Shown here piece after piece: positions 16,650 to 24,300 of a stretch of DNA of 64,000 bases (its first letter is position 1; each line of letters starts with the position of its first letter). Source of the stretch: Fonticella tunisiensis (GTDB lineage Bacteria > Bacillota > Clostridia > Clostridiales > Caloramatoraceae); the NCBI RefSeq assembly GCF_004364155.1, contig NZ_SOAZ01000002.1:1-64000 (forward strand), read 5' to 3'. The position numbers and the translations under genes were made by a program. Below the pieces are notes generated by a model that was given only the letters and a program-made list of their open reading frames with translations, made no database searches and had not been told where the DNA came from.

Positions 16650-17225
16650 TTGAAAGTAATAGGTATTAATGGAAGTGCACGTAGGGATGGCAATACTTCT
16701 ATTATCATTGGGCGTGTTTTCGATGAATTAAAAAAGAAAGGTATAGAAACAGAAATGATACAGCTTGCTGGTAATAATATTCAGGGCTGTATCGGCTGTG
16801 GAGGATGTTTTAGAAATCAAAATAATCAATGCGTATTTCAAAATGATATTATAAATAACTGTATTGCCAAAATGATCGAAGCAGATGGCATTATATTAGG
16901 TTCGCCAGTATATTTTGGCGATGTCTCAGCCAACATGAAAGCATTTTTAGAAAGAGTAGGCATGGTAGCAAGTGCTAATAATGGGCTTTTTAAGCACAAG
17001 GTAGGAGCTGCTGTTGTGGCGGTTCGCCGAGGAGGAGCAATCCATGCTTTTAATACAATGAATTATTTCTTACACTACATGCAGATGTATATGGTGGGCG
17101 GAACTTACTGGAATATGGTCTATGGAAAAGAAATTGGTGAAGTTGAGAAGGATGAAGAAGGTATGCAAAATATGAAATCTATTGGAGAAAATATGGCCTT
17201 GCTTCTAGAAAAAATTGCAAAATAA
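16650..17225 (+). CDS. NADPH-dependent FMN reductase-like flavoprotein
   Basis: A 191-aa flavodoxin-fold protein. Seen: the FMN phosphate loop GINGSARRDGNTS at the N-terminus, a cysteine cluster CIGCGGC...C (about residues 47-61) of the iron-sulfur flavoprotein type, and SPVYFGDVSANMKAFLERV. It probably reduces quinones, FMN or other electron acceptors; a [4Fe-4S] cluster is possible but the spacing is compact. Start TTG 16650 follows AGGAGG at 9 nt. Its promoter would have to lie in or at the edge of MITE copy B. Confidence 0.85.
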   Translation: MKVIGINGSARRDGNTSIIIGRVFDELKKKGIETEMIQLAGNNIQGCIGCGGCFRNQNNQCVFQNDIINNCIAKMIEADGIILGSPVYFGDVSANMKAFLERVGMVASANNGLFKHKVGAAVVAVRRGGAIHAFNTMNYFLHYMQMYMVGGTYWNMVYGKEIGEVEKDEEGMQNMKSIGENMALLLEKIAK

Positions 17226-17320
17226 AATACCATTGCAAGCGTAAAATAGTCTTATTTAGTAGCTCGGCAGAAAATGAGTAAGGAAATGGAGCGTTAAAGA
17301 GTTTAGTCATAAAAATTAGG

Positions 17321-17354
17321 CTGTGACAAAGGCAATTTCATGACTTTGTCACAG
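17321..17354. terminator. Hairpin after the flavoprotein gene
   Basis: CTGTGACAAAG (17321-17331) pairs with CTTTGTCACAG (17344-17354), an 11-bp perfect stem. The downstream run is AT-rich rather than T-only, so termination is likely but not certain. Confidence 0.55.
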
Positions 17355-17390
17355 CTCTATATATTATTAATTTCGAGTCTACTAACTTAA

Positions 17391-17548
17391 CTCGTTTTTC
17401 TAGATAAATTTACAGAAAGGCGCTGCAATAAAAAACATATTTCATTCACCAGTACGCTTAGCAAAAGAAGTTCTAAGGCTCAGGATTTGAAAAATGTGAA
17501 TTTCATATATTTTTTATCGCCCCTTAGCCCCTGAACTATCACAACAAG
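17391..17548. mobile_element. MITE-like palindromic element, copy C (overlaps pepV)
   Basis: A 158-bp element nearly identical in layout to copy D. Ends are CTCGTTTTTCTAG and, inward from the right, CTTGTTGTGATAG. Flanks both contain TAACTTA. Inside are GCGCTGCAATAAAAAACATATTTC, TACGCTTAGCAAAAGAAG, TTCTAAGGCTCAGG, then GTGAATTTCATATATTTTTTATC, which complements the left block. Its right 35 bp form the 3' end of the pepV reading frame, including the stop codon. Confidence 0.82.
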
Positions 17549-18896
17549 TTAACTTATATATCGCCTTAGCATATATTTCTAAAGCAATAAACATATCCTC
17601 CAATACAATATGCTCATTGGGCTGGTGCTCTGTCTTTGTTCTACCCGGTAGAACTGCCCCAAAGGCTACGCAATTATCAATTGCTCTTGCATAGGTGGCT
17701 CCTCCTGAGGATATAGGCTCGGAAACCATATCCTTTGTTACCTCCCGGTATACACCAAGAAGGGTGCGAACTAAGAAATGATCCTTCGGGATATAGATTG
17801 GTTTCAACCAGTCATATTCTCTATAAGCCAGGCCATATTTATTGGCTGCTCTGCTTATCTTGTTTACTATTTCATCTTTTTCTATCGTCACTGGAATACG
17901 AATGTCGATGGACAGGGTTTCCTTTTCCTTTAAGCTTATCTTTCCAATATTGAATTTAAGCTTTCCGGAATCCTCATCTTCACAGGTGCCAAAAATCTTT
18001 GTAGCGAAAGGATCTTCCTGAATTTCACCAACAATGAATTCAATAGCTTTAGAAGTAATCCCTATGCTCTTCAAAGCTATTGCAAGTCTGTTTATTGCAT
18101 TAATGCCCTTTTCTGCGACCTGTGCATGGGCAGATTTTCCTAATACTTTTACACCTTTTTCTTTCAATTCATATTCATATTCATATCCCAGCTCTATGAG
18201 TTTGGCTTTCAATTCTTCTTGTTTATCTCCGGTATAAACGATGTTGTCCGGTACGGAATTAAAGGCATTACCTCCTTCTAGAAGGAGGTTAGTTTCGTTT
18301 TCTCCCTCCAAAACGATCTGAAGCAGGCCTTTTTCTGCATAAATAAGGGGGAATGTGGAATCAGGCGTGAATCCTGCTGTTGGTTTTTCCTCCTTCTCCA
18401 TATATTTTTTCATATCACGCCACAGGCTTTCCTCGTCAGTTCCAAAGATAAATCTAAGCCTTTTATTGAATGTTACGCCCAGGTTCATGAGGGCTTTAGC
18501 AGCATACACACATGCAAGAATGGGGCCCTTGTCATCCTGAGTTCCTCTTCCATATAACCTTCCATCTTCAATCACGGGATCAAAGGGATCGTGCTTCCAA
18601 ACATCAAGACTGCCAGGAGGGACAACATCAAGATGTCCTAATATACCTATCAGTTCGTCTCCTTGACCAACTTCAGCATATCCATAATAGCCTTCCGGAT
18701 CATAATAGGTTCTAAATCCTAATCCTTTACATATTTCCAGGGTCTTTCTCAATGCCTTATCAATATTTTCGCCAAAGGGATATTTTGTTGAATTTTGATC
18801 GATTATGCTGGGTATACTTACTAATTCCTTGATCGAGTGAATTAAATCACTTTTCAATGCTTCTAATTCTTTTTTTATTGTCCCATCTGTTAACAT
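17514..18896 (-). CDS. pepV: Dipeptidase PepV (M20 family) with repeat-derived C-terminus
   Basis: A 460-aa Zn-dependent dipeptidase of the M20A/PepV group. Metal and catalytic motifs: GHLDVVPPG, YGRGTQDDKGP (bridging Asp), FGTDEES (catalytic Glu), and GGATYARA near the end. A lid domain sits in the middle. It cleaves dipeptides in the cytosol. ATG 18896 is favoured over GTG 18914. The native C-terminus seems to run to AKAIYKL; the last 12 residues or so (LTCCDSSGAKGR) and the stop codon are encoded by MITE copy C, so an insertion replaced the original end. The catalytic core is intact, so activity is likely kept. Confidence 0.9.
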   Translation of the reverse strand: MLTDGTIKKELEALKSDLIHSIKELVSIPSIIDQNSTKYPFGENIDKALRKTLEICKGLGFRTYYDPEGYYGYAEVGQGDELIGILGHLDVVPPGSLDVWKHDPFDPVIEDGRLYGRGTQDDKGPILACVYAAKALMNLGVTFNKRLRFIFGTDEESLWRDMKKYMEKEEKPTAGFTPDSTFPLIYAEKGLLQIVLEGENETNLLLEGGNAFNSVPDNIVYTGDKQEELKAKLIELGYEYEYELKEKGVKVLGKSAHAQVAEKGINAINRLAIALKSIGITSKAIEFIVGEIQEDPFATKIFGTCEDEDSGKLKFNIGKISLKEKETLSIDIRIPVTIEKDEIVNKISRAANKYGLAYREYDWLKPIYIPKDHFLVRTLLGVYREVTKDMVSEPISSGGATYARAIDNCVAFGAVLPGRTKTEHQPNEHIVLEDMFIALEIYAKAIYKLTCCDSSGAKGR

Positions 18897-19066
18897 ACTA
18901 TTTGATCTCACCAACCTTCATAATTATTAGTATATTTTATTCCTTTTCCGAACCTCTATATGTTAACTTATTTTCCATATATTTTTACTTTCTGGGATTT
19001 TAATTTTTAGTTATTCTGTTTTTATTTTATATACTCTGAGTAAATTGTGCAAATGAATATGATTAA

Positions 19067-19177
19067 ATGTTGAGTAAAATTGACCGGATGCAAAGTCATA
19101 AGGAGTTGTTATCGCATTTGGAGAAATTCTATTCTCACTGTTTCCATGTACTGTTATACGATTTCTTTCTGGCTTAA
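19067..19177 (+). pseudogene. Possible IS1634-type transposase fragment
   Basis: A 36-codon frame contains IDRMQSHKELLSHLEKFYS and FHVLLYD, resembling the segment before the first catalytic Asp of IS1634-family transposases, then stops. It lies in the 400-bp gap between pepV and the nitroreductase. There is no ribosome site and no repeat ends. The match is by eye and short. Confidence 0.35.
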
Positions 19178-19312
19178 ATTTTAACGTTGAAACCCTTGAT
19201 ACCTATTCTGTATATGATTTAGCGGTAAAAATAGTTAAGTGGTATAATATAAAAAAATAGAATAAGCTATAAACTTATATATCATATTTTTAAAATCATA
19301 GGAGGCGATGGT

Positions 19313-20050
19313 ATGAACGATGTAATAAATCTTTTAAAATCCCACAGGTCTATCAGAAAATATATGCAAAAGCCCGTTGAGGAGGATAAGGTTAAGGCTA
19401 TAATTGAAGCTGCCCAAAGCGCATCAACCTCAAGCTTCATACAGGCCTATACGATTATCAGGGTTGAGGATAGGGAAAAGAGGAAGAAAATCGCAAAGCT
19501 TGCCGGAGAGCAGTCCTATGTTGAAGAGTGCCCGCTATTCCTTGTCTTTTGTGCAGACCTTAACAGGCACAAGTTAGCCTGCAAAATGAACAAGGTGGAA
19601 ATGGTGGAGGGTTATACTGAATCCTTCATCACTGCAACGGTAGATGCTGCCCTGGCTGCCCAAAATGCAATGGTTGCTGCAGAATCAATGGGCCTTGGAG
19701 GTGTTTACATAGGTGGTATTAGAAATAATCCTGATGAAGTGAGCAGGCTTTTAAACATACCTGTTAATGCTTATCCTCTATTTGGAATGTGCCTGGGGTA
19801 TCCAGATGAAAATCCAGGGACCAAGCCAAGGCTTCCAATGGATTTAGTTTTAAAGGTGGATGAATACACCATTGAGGGAGATGAAGAAAGGCTTAGGGCC
19901 TACGATGAAATCGTCAAAGAATACTATTTGGAGAGAACCGATGGAAAAAGAGAAGATACTTGGACCGGAATGATGGCAAAGATGATGAGTAAAGTAATTA
20001 GACCCCATATGAAAGGCTTTCTTGAAAAACAGGGGTTTAGGATGAAATAG
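19313..20050 (+). CDS. NfsA-type nitroreductase / NADPH-flavin oxidoreductase
   Basis: A 245-aa FMN enzyme of the oxygen-insensitive nitroreductase family (NfsA/Frp branch). Seen: SHRSIRKY (FMN phosphate binding, residue about 12), AAQSASTSSFIQ (about 34-45), a dimer helix AALAAQNAMVAAESMGLGGVYIGGIR (about 118-145) and FGMCLGYP. It would reduce nitroaromatics, quinones or flavins with NAD(P)H; the physiological role is unknown. AGGAGGCGATGGT precedes ATG, and a TATAAT (19243-19248) lies 65 bp upstream. It is transcribed with the exonuclease III gene. Confidence 0.88.
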   Translation: MNDVINLLKSHRSIRKYMQKPVEEDKVKAIIEAAQSASTSSFIQAYTIIRVEDREKRKKIAKLAGEQSYVEECPLFLVFCADLNRHKLACKMNKVEMVEGYTESFITATVDAALAAQNAMVAAESMGLGGVYIGGIRNNPDEVSRLLNIPVNAYPLFGMCLGYPDENPGTKPRLPMDLVLKVDEYTIEGDEERLRAYDEIVKEYYLERTDGKREDTWTGMMAKMMSKVIRPHMKGFLEKQGFRMK

Positions 20051-20099
20051 CAAATTAGTTTAATAGAAAAGAATTATTAAAACGCAAGGGGACGATATA

Positions 20100-20852
20100 A
20101 TGAAATTAATTTCATGGAATGTTAACGGTCTTAGGGCCTGTGTTCAAAAGGGTTTTTTGGAGTATTTTAATAGGATAAATGCAGATATTTTTTGTATTCA
20201 AGAAACCAAATTGCAGAAGGGTCAAATAGATTTGGAACTTGAGGGGTATAATCAATACTGGAATTATGCAGAGAGGAAGGGATATTCAGGAACAGCTGTA
20301 TTCAGCAGGATTAAACCTTTAAATGTCAGCTACGGAATAGATATAGAGGAGCATGATAAGGAAGGAAGAGTTATTACGCTGGAATTTGAAGATTTTTATC
20401 TTGTAACGGTATATACTCCCAACTCCCAGGAAAAGTTGGCAAGGCTTGATTATAGAATGAAATGGGAAGATGATTTTAGAGGCTATATAAAAAAACTTGA
20501 TATGATTAAACCTGTAGTTTTATGCGGAGATTTAAACGTTGCCCATAGGGAAATAGACCTTAAAAATCCAAATAGCAACAGGAAAAATGCCGGATTTACA
20601 GATGAGGAAAGAAATAAATTTACTGAGCTTTTAAATGAAGGTTTTATAGATACTTACCGCTATTTTTATCCAGATAAGGAAGGAGCCTATACCTGGTGGT
20701 CATATAGATTCAATGCAAGGGCTAATAATGCTGGATGGCGTATAGATTATTTCTGTGTATCCGAAAGATTTAAGGATAGGCTCGTAAGCGCTGATATTCA
20801 TTCAGACGTTTTTGGTTCAGATCATTGTCCTATAGAGCTGATTATAGAGTAA
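20100..20852 (+). CDS. xth: Exodeoxyribonuclease III (AP endonuclease)
   Basis: A 250-aa enzyme of the endonuclease/exonuclease/phosphatase fold. It cuts DNA at abasic sites and removes 3' blocks during base excision repair. Motifs: ISWNVNGLRA (residues 4-13), CIQETKLQ with the metal-binding Glu (about 33-40), VYTPNSQ, CGDLNVAHREIDL (about 142-154), and SDHCPI (catalytic Asp-His) at the end. Length matches the ExoA/XthA type. It is 49 bp downstream of the nitroreductase and possibly co-transcribed. Confidence 0.95.
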   Translation: MKLISWNVNGLRACVQKGFLEYFNRINADIFCIQETKLQKGQIDLELEGYNQYWNYAERKGYSGTAVFSRIKPLNVSYGIDIEEHDKEGRVITLEFEDFYLVTVYTPNSQEKLARLDYRMKWEDDFRGYIKKLDMIKPVVLCGDLNVAHREIDLKNPNSNRKNAGFTDEERNKFTELLNEGFIDTYRYFYPDKEGAYTWWSYRFNARANNAGWRIDYFCVSERFKDRLVSADIHSDVFGSDHCPIELIIE

Positions 20853-20932
20853 AAGCTGTATATTATTAAGAATTAAAGACAGGGGAAAGGAGATAATAAG
20901 AATAAAAGTAAGCTTATCAGGAGGACAAGAAT

Positions 20933-21202
20933 ATGGGAAGGATTGAAGATGCAGTTGAAAGAATAAAAGCCCTTGAATGCCCCACAGGGGATGTGGAAAA
21001 TAGGGTTGAAAGAATGCTTGAGGATTATGGAGTTGTAAATAGGGATAAAATAACCGTAATGAGGGATAAGAGTCTTGACAGGGATGGAGCAGAAGCATAT
21101 TGCGCTAAAATTACTGGTAGTGGAGGACAATCTGTTGTGATTCTAACAAAATCGGGAATGGATGATTATGTGGCTAAGGTTGTAGATGCTTATATAGATT
21201 GA
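20933..21202 (+). CDS. Small acidic protein of unknown function
   Basis: An 89-aa protein that I do not recognise. It has an N-terminal helix with heptad-like spacing (IEDAVERIKALE), then VENRVERMLEDYGVV, a mixed central part and GGQSVVILTKSGMDDYVAKVVDAYID at the end. It has no signal peptide, membrane segment or cysteine pair (two isolated Cys). ATG is preceded by AGGAGGACAAGA. It is 80 bp downstream of xth on the same strand and ends at a hairpin, so it may be the last gene of that unit. Confidence 0.65.
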   Translation: MGRIEDAVERIKALECPTGDVENRVERMLEDYGVVNRDKITVMRDKSLDRDGAEAYCAKITGSGGQSVVILTKSGMDDYVAKVVDAYID

Positions 21203-21216
21203 GATTATTAGACAAA

Positions 21217-21238
21217 AGGGATGGATGATTCCATCCCT
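21217..21238. terminator. Hairpin between convergent genes
   Basis: AGGGATGGA (21217-21225) pairs with TCCATCCCT (21230-21238) with a 4-nt loop. T-runs are weak on both sides. It sits exactly between the small protein gene and the converging oxidoreductase. Confidence 0.6.
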
Positions 21239-21240
21239 AA

Positions 21241-22281
21241 TTATTCAAACTTATAAATCTTTGGATTTTCACCCTTAAAACCACTTTCAAGTATTTCTAT
21301 AACCGTAAGTATTTCTTCGTCCTTTACAAGTTTATCTTTTCCGTTAATTATAGCGTCATACAGGTTGTCATAAACCCTTCCGTAATCTCCAAGTGGAGTT
21401 TTTATTGTAATTTCCTTATCCTGTCCGTTTTCATCGACATATGTAACCTTTCCATATAGTTCCTCCGGATCCAACCCAAAGCCTTCATCCCAGGGCATGA
21501 TCCCAGCCTTTAAACATTCTTCTTGTTTGTCTATACCGTACTTTATGAAGCTTCCTTTAGTTCCATGAAGAATGAACTTAGGATAAGGGGATTTAACCAG
21601 ATGGCTTGTTTTAAGTATTACCTTAAAGCTGTCATAGAAAAGTTCAACATGATAATAATCATCGGGATTGTTTTTATTTCTTATGGCCCTTATGTCATAG
21701 TATACCTTTTTAGGTCTTCCAAAGATTGATACAATTTGATCCACTGTGTGTACACCAAGTCCGAAGAAGGATCCATCATAATATTTTCCGTTATAAGTGG
21801 GGGATTCCGGCCTGTAGTAATCAAAGTGTGATTCGATTTCTACGATGTCGCCTACATATTTTTTGTTAATAACTTCCTTTAGGGCCAGGAAATCGCCGTC
21901 AAACCTTCTGTTCTGATAGGGCATTATGATAAGCCCCTTATCTTTAGCGAGGTTTAAAAGCTCCTTTGCTTCCTCTAATGTAGTTGCAAACGGCTTTTCG
22001 ATTAAAACGTTTTTATTGTGCTCTAAACACAGCTTTGCAAATTCAAAGTGAGTGCTGTGGGGAGTGCATATTGTAACAAGCTTTATTTCCTTGTCTTCAA
22101 GCAAGCTGTTTAAGTCGTTAGTAAACTCTATATCATAGTCTTTATATTTGTTTTCAAGCTCTTCCTTCCTTGTTCTGTTATATATCTTCTTTACCTCAAT
22201 ATTTTCCCTTTTTAGGACATAGGGAAGATGGTATCTGTTTGTACTTTTGCCAAACCCAATAAACCCTGTTTTTAATTTCAT
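21241..22281 (-). CDS. Gfo/Idh/MocA-family NAD(P)-dependent oxidoreductase
   Basis: A 346-aa dehydrogenase. An N-terminal Rossmann fold (GFIGFGKSTNRYHLPYV) leads to the conserved EKPFA segment (about residue 95), then an alpha/beta C-terminal domain with HFDYYRPE and the GLGVHTVDQI histidine. It resembles the YdgJ/IolX-type branch that oxidises sugars or inositols; the substrate is not readable. The start ATG 22281 is set by GGAGG 7 nt upstream; two upstream in-frame start codons overlap that site. It lies downstream of a lactonase gene, and the two together would fit sugar oxidation followed by lactone opening, but a terminator separates them. Confidence 0.85.
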   Translation of the reverse strand: MKLKTGFIGFGKSTNRYHLPYVLKRENIEVKKIYNRTRKEELENKYKDYDIEFTNDLNSLLEDKEIKLVTICTPHSTHFEFAKLCLEHNKNVLIEKPFATTLEEAKELLNLAKDKGLIIMPYQNRRFDGDFLALKEVINKKYVGDIVEIESHFDYYRPESPTYNGKYYDGSFFGLGVHTVDQIVSIFGRPKKVYYDIRAIRNKNNPDDYYHVELFYDSFKVILKTSHLVKSPYPKFILHGTKGSFIKYGIDKQEECLKAGIMPWDEGFGLDPEELYGKVTYVDENGQDKEITIKTPLGDYGRVYDNLYDAIINGKDKLVKDEEILTVIEILESGFKGENPKIYKFE

Positions 22282-22329
22282 AGGCATCCCTCCCAAAATG
22301 TACTGTTAACTATATAATAACACAACTGC

Positions 22330-22371
22330 AAAAAGCCTTCCTGATCAAAATAAGCTTTAAGGAAGGCTTTT
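22330..22371 (-). terminator. Terminator after the lactonase gene
   Basis: AAAAAGCCTTCCT (22330-22342) pairs with AGGAAGGCTTTT (22360-22371); on the minus strand it is followed by T5. It separates the lactonase from the downstream oxidoreductase. Confidence 0.8.
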
Positions 22372-22393
22372 ACTATCATTATATTATTTTTGG

Positions 22394-23449
22394 CTAAATA
22401 TTTATAAACTTTATGCACACTGGATTAGGTATTGAAATGGAGTCCCCTATTCTTGTAAGCTTTCCAGTTGAATTATCTATCGAAAATGGAACTATATTGT
22501 TTGTATCCTGGTTTGCTGCTATGAGGAATTTCCCTGTTGGGTCTATTGCAAAATCCCTTGGATGTTCACCACCCGTTGATTCATGGCCGACAACCTCAAG
22601 CCTTCCCGAGGTTATATCTATTCTAAAGATAGCTATGCTGTTGTGGCCGCGATTTGATGCATATAAATAACGCCCGTCAGGTGATACATAAATAGCGCTG
22701 CCCAGGTTTTCACCATTAAAACCCTCAGGAAGGGCTGAAATGTATTGTATTTCTTTAAAGCCATCTGAAGGGGAGTATTCTAATGCTACAATCTCAGAGC
22801 TGAGCTCTGTTATTATATATGCAAATTTACCATTTGGGTGGAAAGCCAGATGTCTTGGTCCGCATCCAGGCCTTAGCGAGAGGGAAAGACCATTAGCCTC
22901 TGACAAACTTCCCCTGTTTAAACTATAAACAGCAAGCTTATCTATACCTAAATCTACAGCGCAGAGATATTTTTCATCGGGGGTCAAGGCTGCATAGTGA
23001 GCATGAGCCTTTTCCTGCCTTTCCTTGTTTGGGCCGGAGCCTTCATGGGTTATAACCGATGAAGGGATATCAATTCCTCCATCTTCCCTTACCGGAAATA
23101 CTTCAATAGTTGCCCTGTGATAGTTTGCTGAAAATACATATTCATTTTTACTGTTAAGGCCTACATAGCATGGCGGCTTTCCCTGTGAAACCTGGTAATT
23201 TATTAATTCAAGGTCGCCTGAATTCTTTATTTTAAATGCAGCTACTCCTCCACCGTCCCCAACCTTTGCTACGGAATAGAGGAGCTTATTATTCTTGTCT
23301 ATTGCAAGGTATGTAGGATTCTCCATCTCACCTGCAAGGCTGACATCCTCAATTTTTCCTGATGATGCATCCATTGTAAATCTATAAATTCCTTTACTTT
23401 CACCGTTGGTATATGTACCAACATATGCAGTAAGCTTATTTGTATTCAT
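22394..23449 (-). CDS. Lactonase, seven-bladed beta-propeller (Pgl/YbhE type)
   Basis: A 351-aa protein of the lactonase family (PF10282). Repeated blade motifs: AYVGTYT at the start, YLAIDKNNKLLYSV, YVGLNSKNEYVFSANYH, HYAALTPDEKYLCAVDLG, GPRHLAFHPNGKFAYIITE, YVSPDGRYLYASNRGHNSI and HPRDFAIDPTGKFLIAANQ. It opens sugar lactones such as 6-phosphogluconolactone in the cytosol. ATG 23449 lies 7 nt after GGAGGA; the ATG at 23464 overlaps the site. Substrate not certain. Confidence 0.88.
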   Translation of the reverse strand: MNTNKLTAYVGTYTNGESKGIYRFTMDASSGKIEDVSLAGEMENPTYLAIDKNNKLLYSVAKVGDGGGVAAFKIKNSGDLELINYQVSQGKPPCYVGLNSKNEYVFSANYHRATIEVFPVREDGGIDIPSSVITHEGSGPNKERQEKAHAHYAALTPDEKYLCAVDLGIDKLAVYSLNRGSLSEANGLSLSLRPGCGPRHLAFHPNGKFAYIITELSSEIVALEYSPSDGFKEIQYISALPEGFNGENLGSAIYVSPDGRYLYASNRGHNSIAIFRIDITSGRLEVVGHESTGGEHPRDFAIDPTGKFLIAANQDTNNIVPFSIDNSTGKLTRIGDSISIPNPVCIKFINI

Positions 23450-23708
23450 AACATATTCCTCCATAAAATATACTTAATAGCCTATACCGATAGAATAAAT
23501 GAATTTTGTATAATTATAGTTTTAATCCGGGTAGAAATCAAATATCAAAAGTGTCCTTTTATTCAGAAAAAAAGAACTCTGCTTTTATTATTTATCATCA
23601 GGTATTGTTTTATAAGGTATTTTACTGTTTGCGCTGAAATGAAATGTATTACAGATGCTTATACAATTTTTACTTTTGGATCATCAATAGGTATTTATAT
23701 GATATATG

Positions 23709-23762
23709 TTGATTTTAAAAAAAAAGGGTAGTATAATATAAATATTTCGTATGCGAAATATT
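23709..23762 (+). promoter_or_regulatory. Promoter and MarR-type operator of the ABC exporter operon
   Basis: TTGATT (23709-23714), a 17-bp spacer and TATAAT (23732-23737) form a good promoter. The perfect palindrome AATATTTCGTATGCGAAATATT (23741-23762) covers the start point, and a further half-site TACGAAATATTT follows at about 23766-23777. This is the expected layout for autorepression by the MarR protein encoded 45 bp downstream. The rest of the 350-bp gap to the lactonase holds nothing recognisable. Confidence 0.75.
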
Positions 23763-23807
23763 TATATACGAAATATTTAGACAGATTGATAAAGAGGAGT
23801 TAATATA

Positions 23808-24242
23808 ATGGAAAATAACAAAGGAACCCGGATATCACTTTTAATTAAGGAAATCAATGGGCTTATGAAACAGAGCATTAAGCAGATGTTTGACGAGACG
23901 GGTCTTACCACCCCACAGATAATGGTTCTGGCAACCTTAAGCAAGTATGGGAGCATGAGGATTAGTGAGTTAAGTGAAAAATTAAGCCTCTCTAACAGCA
24001 CTATATCAGGTATTGTAGACAGGCTTGAAAATCAGGGCTATGTAGAAAGGGTAAGGAGCAGAAAGGATAGGCGTGTTGTGCATGTATCTTTTTCTGAAAA
24101 ATGCCGAAGGATGATGCATGGTGATTTCCACAGAATAATAGAACAAAATCTTGAGAAAAAACTGGCAGGGGCTGATCCTGGACAAATAGATGATATATTA
24201 AAGGGACTTGAAACGTTAAAGAGTCTGCTGGAGTTAAATTAA
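23808..24242 (+). CDS. MarR-family transcriptional regulator
   Basis: A 144-aa winged-helix repressor. Seen: TTPQIMVLATLSKYGSMRISELSEKLSLSNSTISGIVDRLENQGYVERVRSRKDRRVVHVSFSEKC carries the helix-turn-helix and the DRR wing (about residues 33-100), with dimerisation helices at both ends. AGAGGAG precedes ATG. It is the first gene of an operon with two ABC exporter halves, and a perfect palindrome covers the operon start, so autorepression and ligand release by an exported compound is the likely scheme. Confidence 0.9.
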   Translation: MENNKGTRISLLIKEINGLMKQSIKQMFDETGLTTPQIMVLATLSKYGSMRISELSEKLSLSNSTISGIVDRLENQGYVERVRSRKDRRVVHVSFSEKCRRMMHGDFHRIIEQNLEKKLAGADPGQIDDILKGLETLKSLLELN

Positions 24243-24300
24243 TAATGCAATTTATATTGTTTTAAGTAATGCTTTAAACCTAAAAAGGAGGATGATGTTC

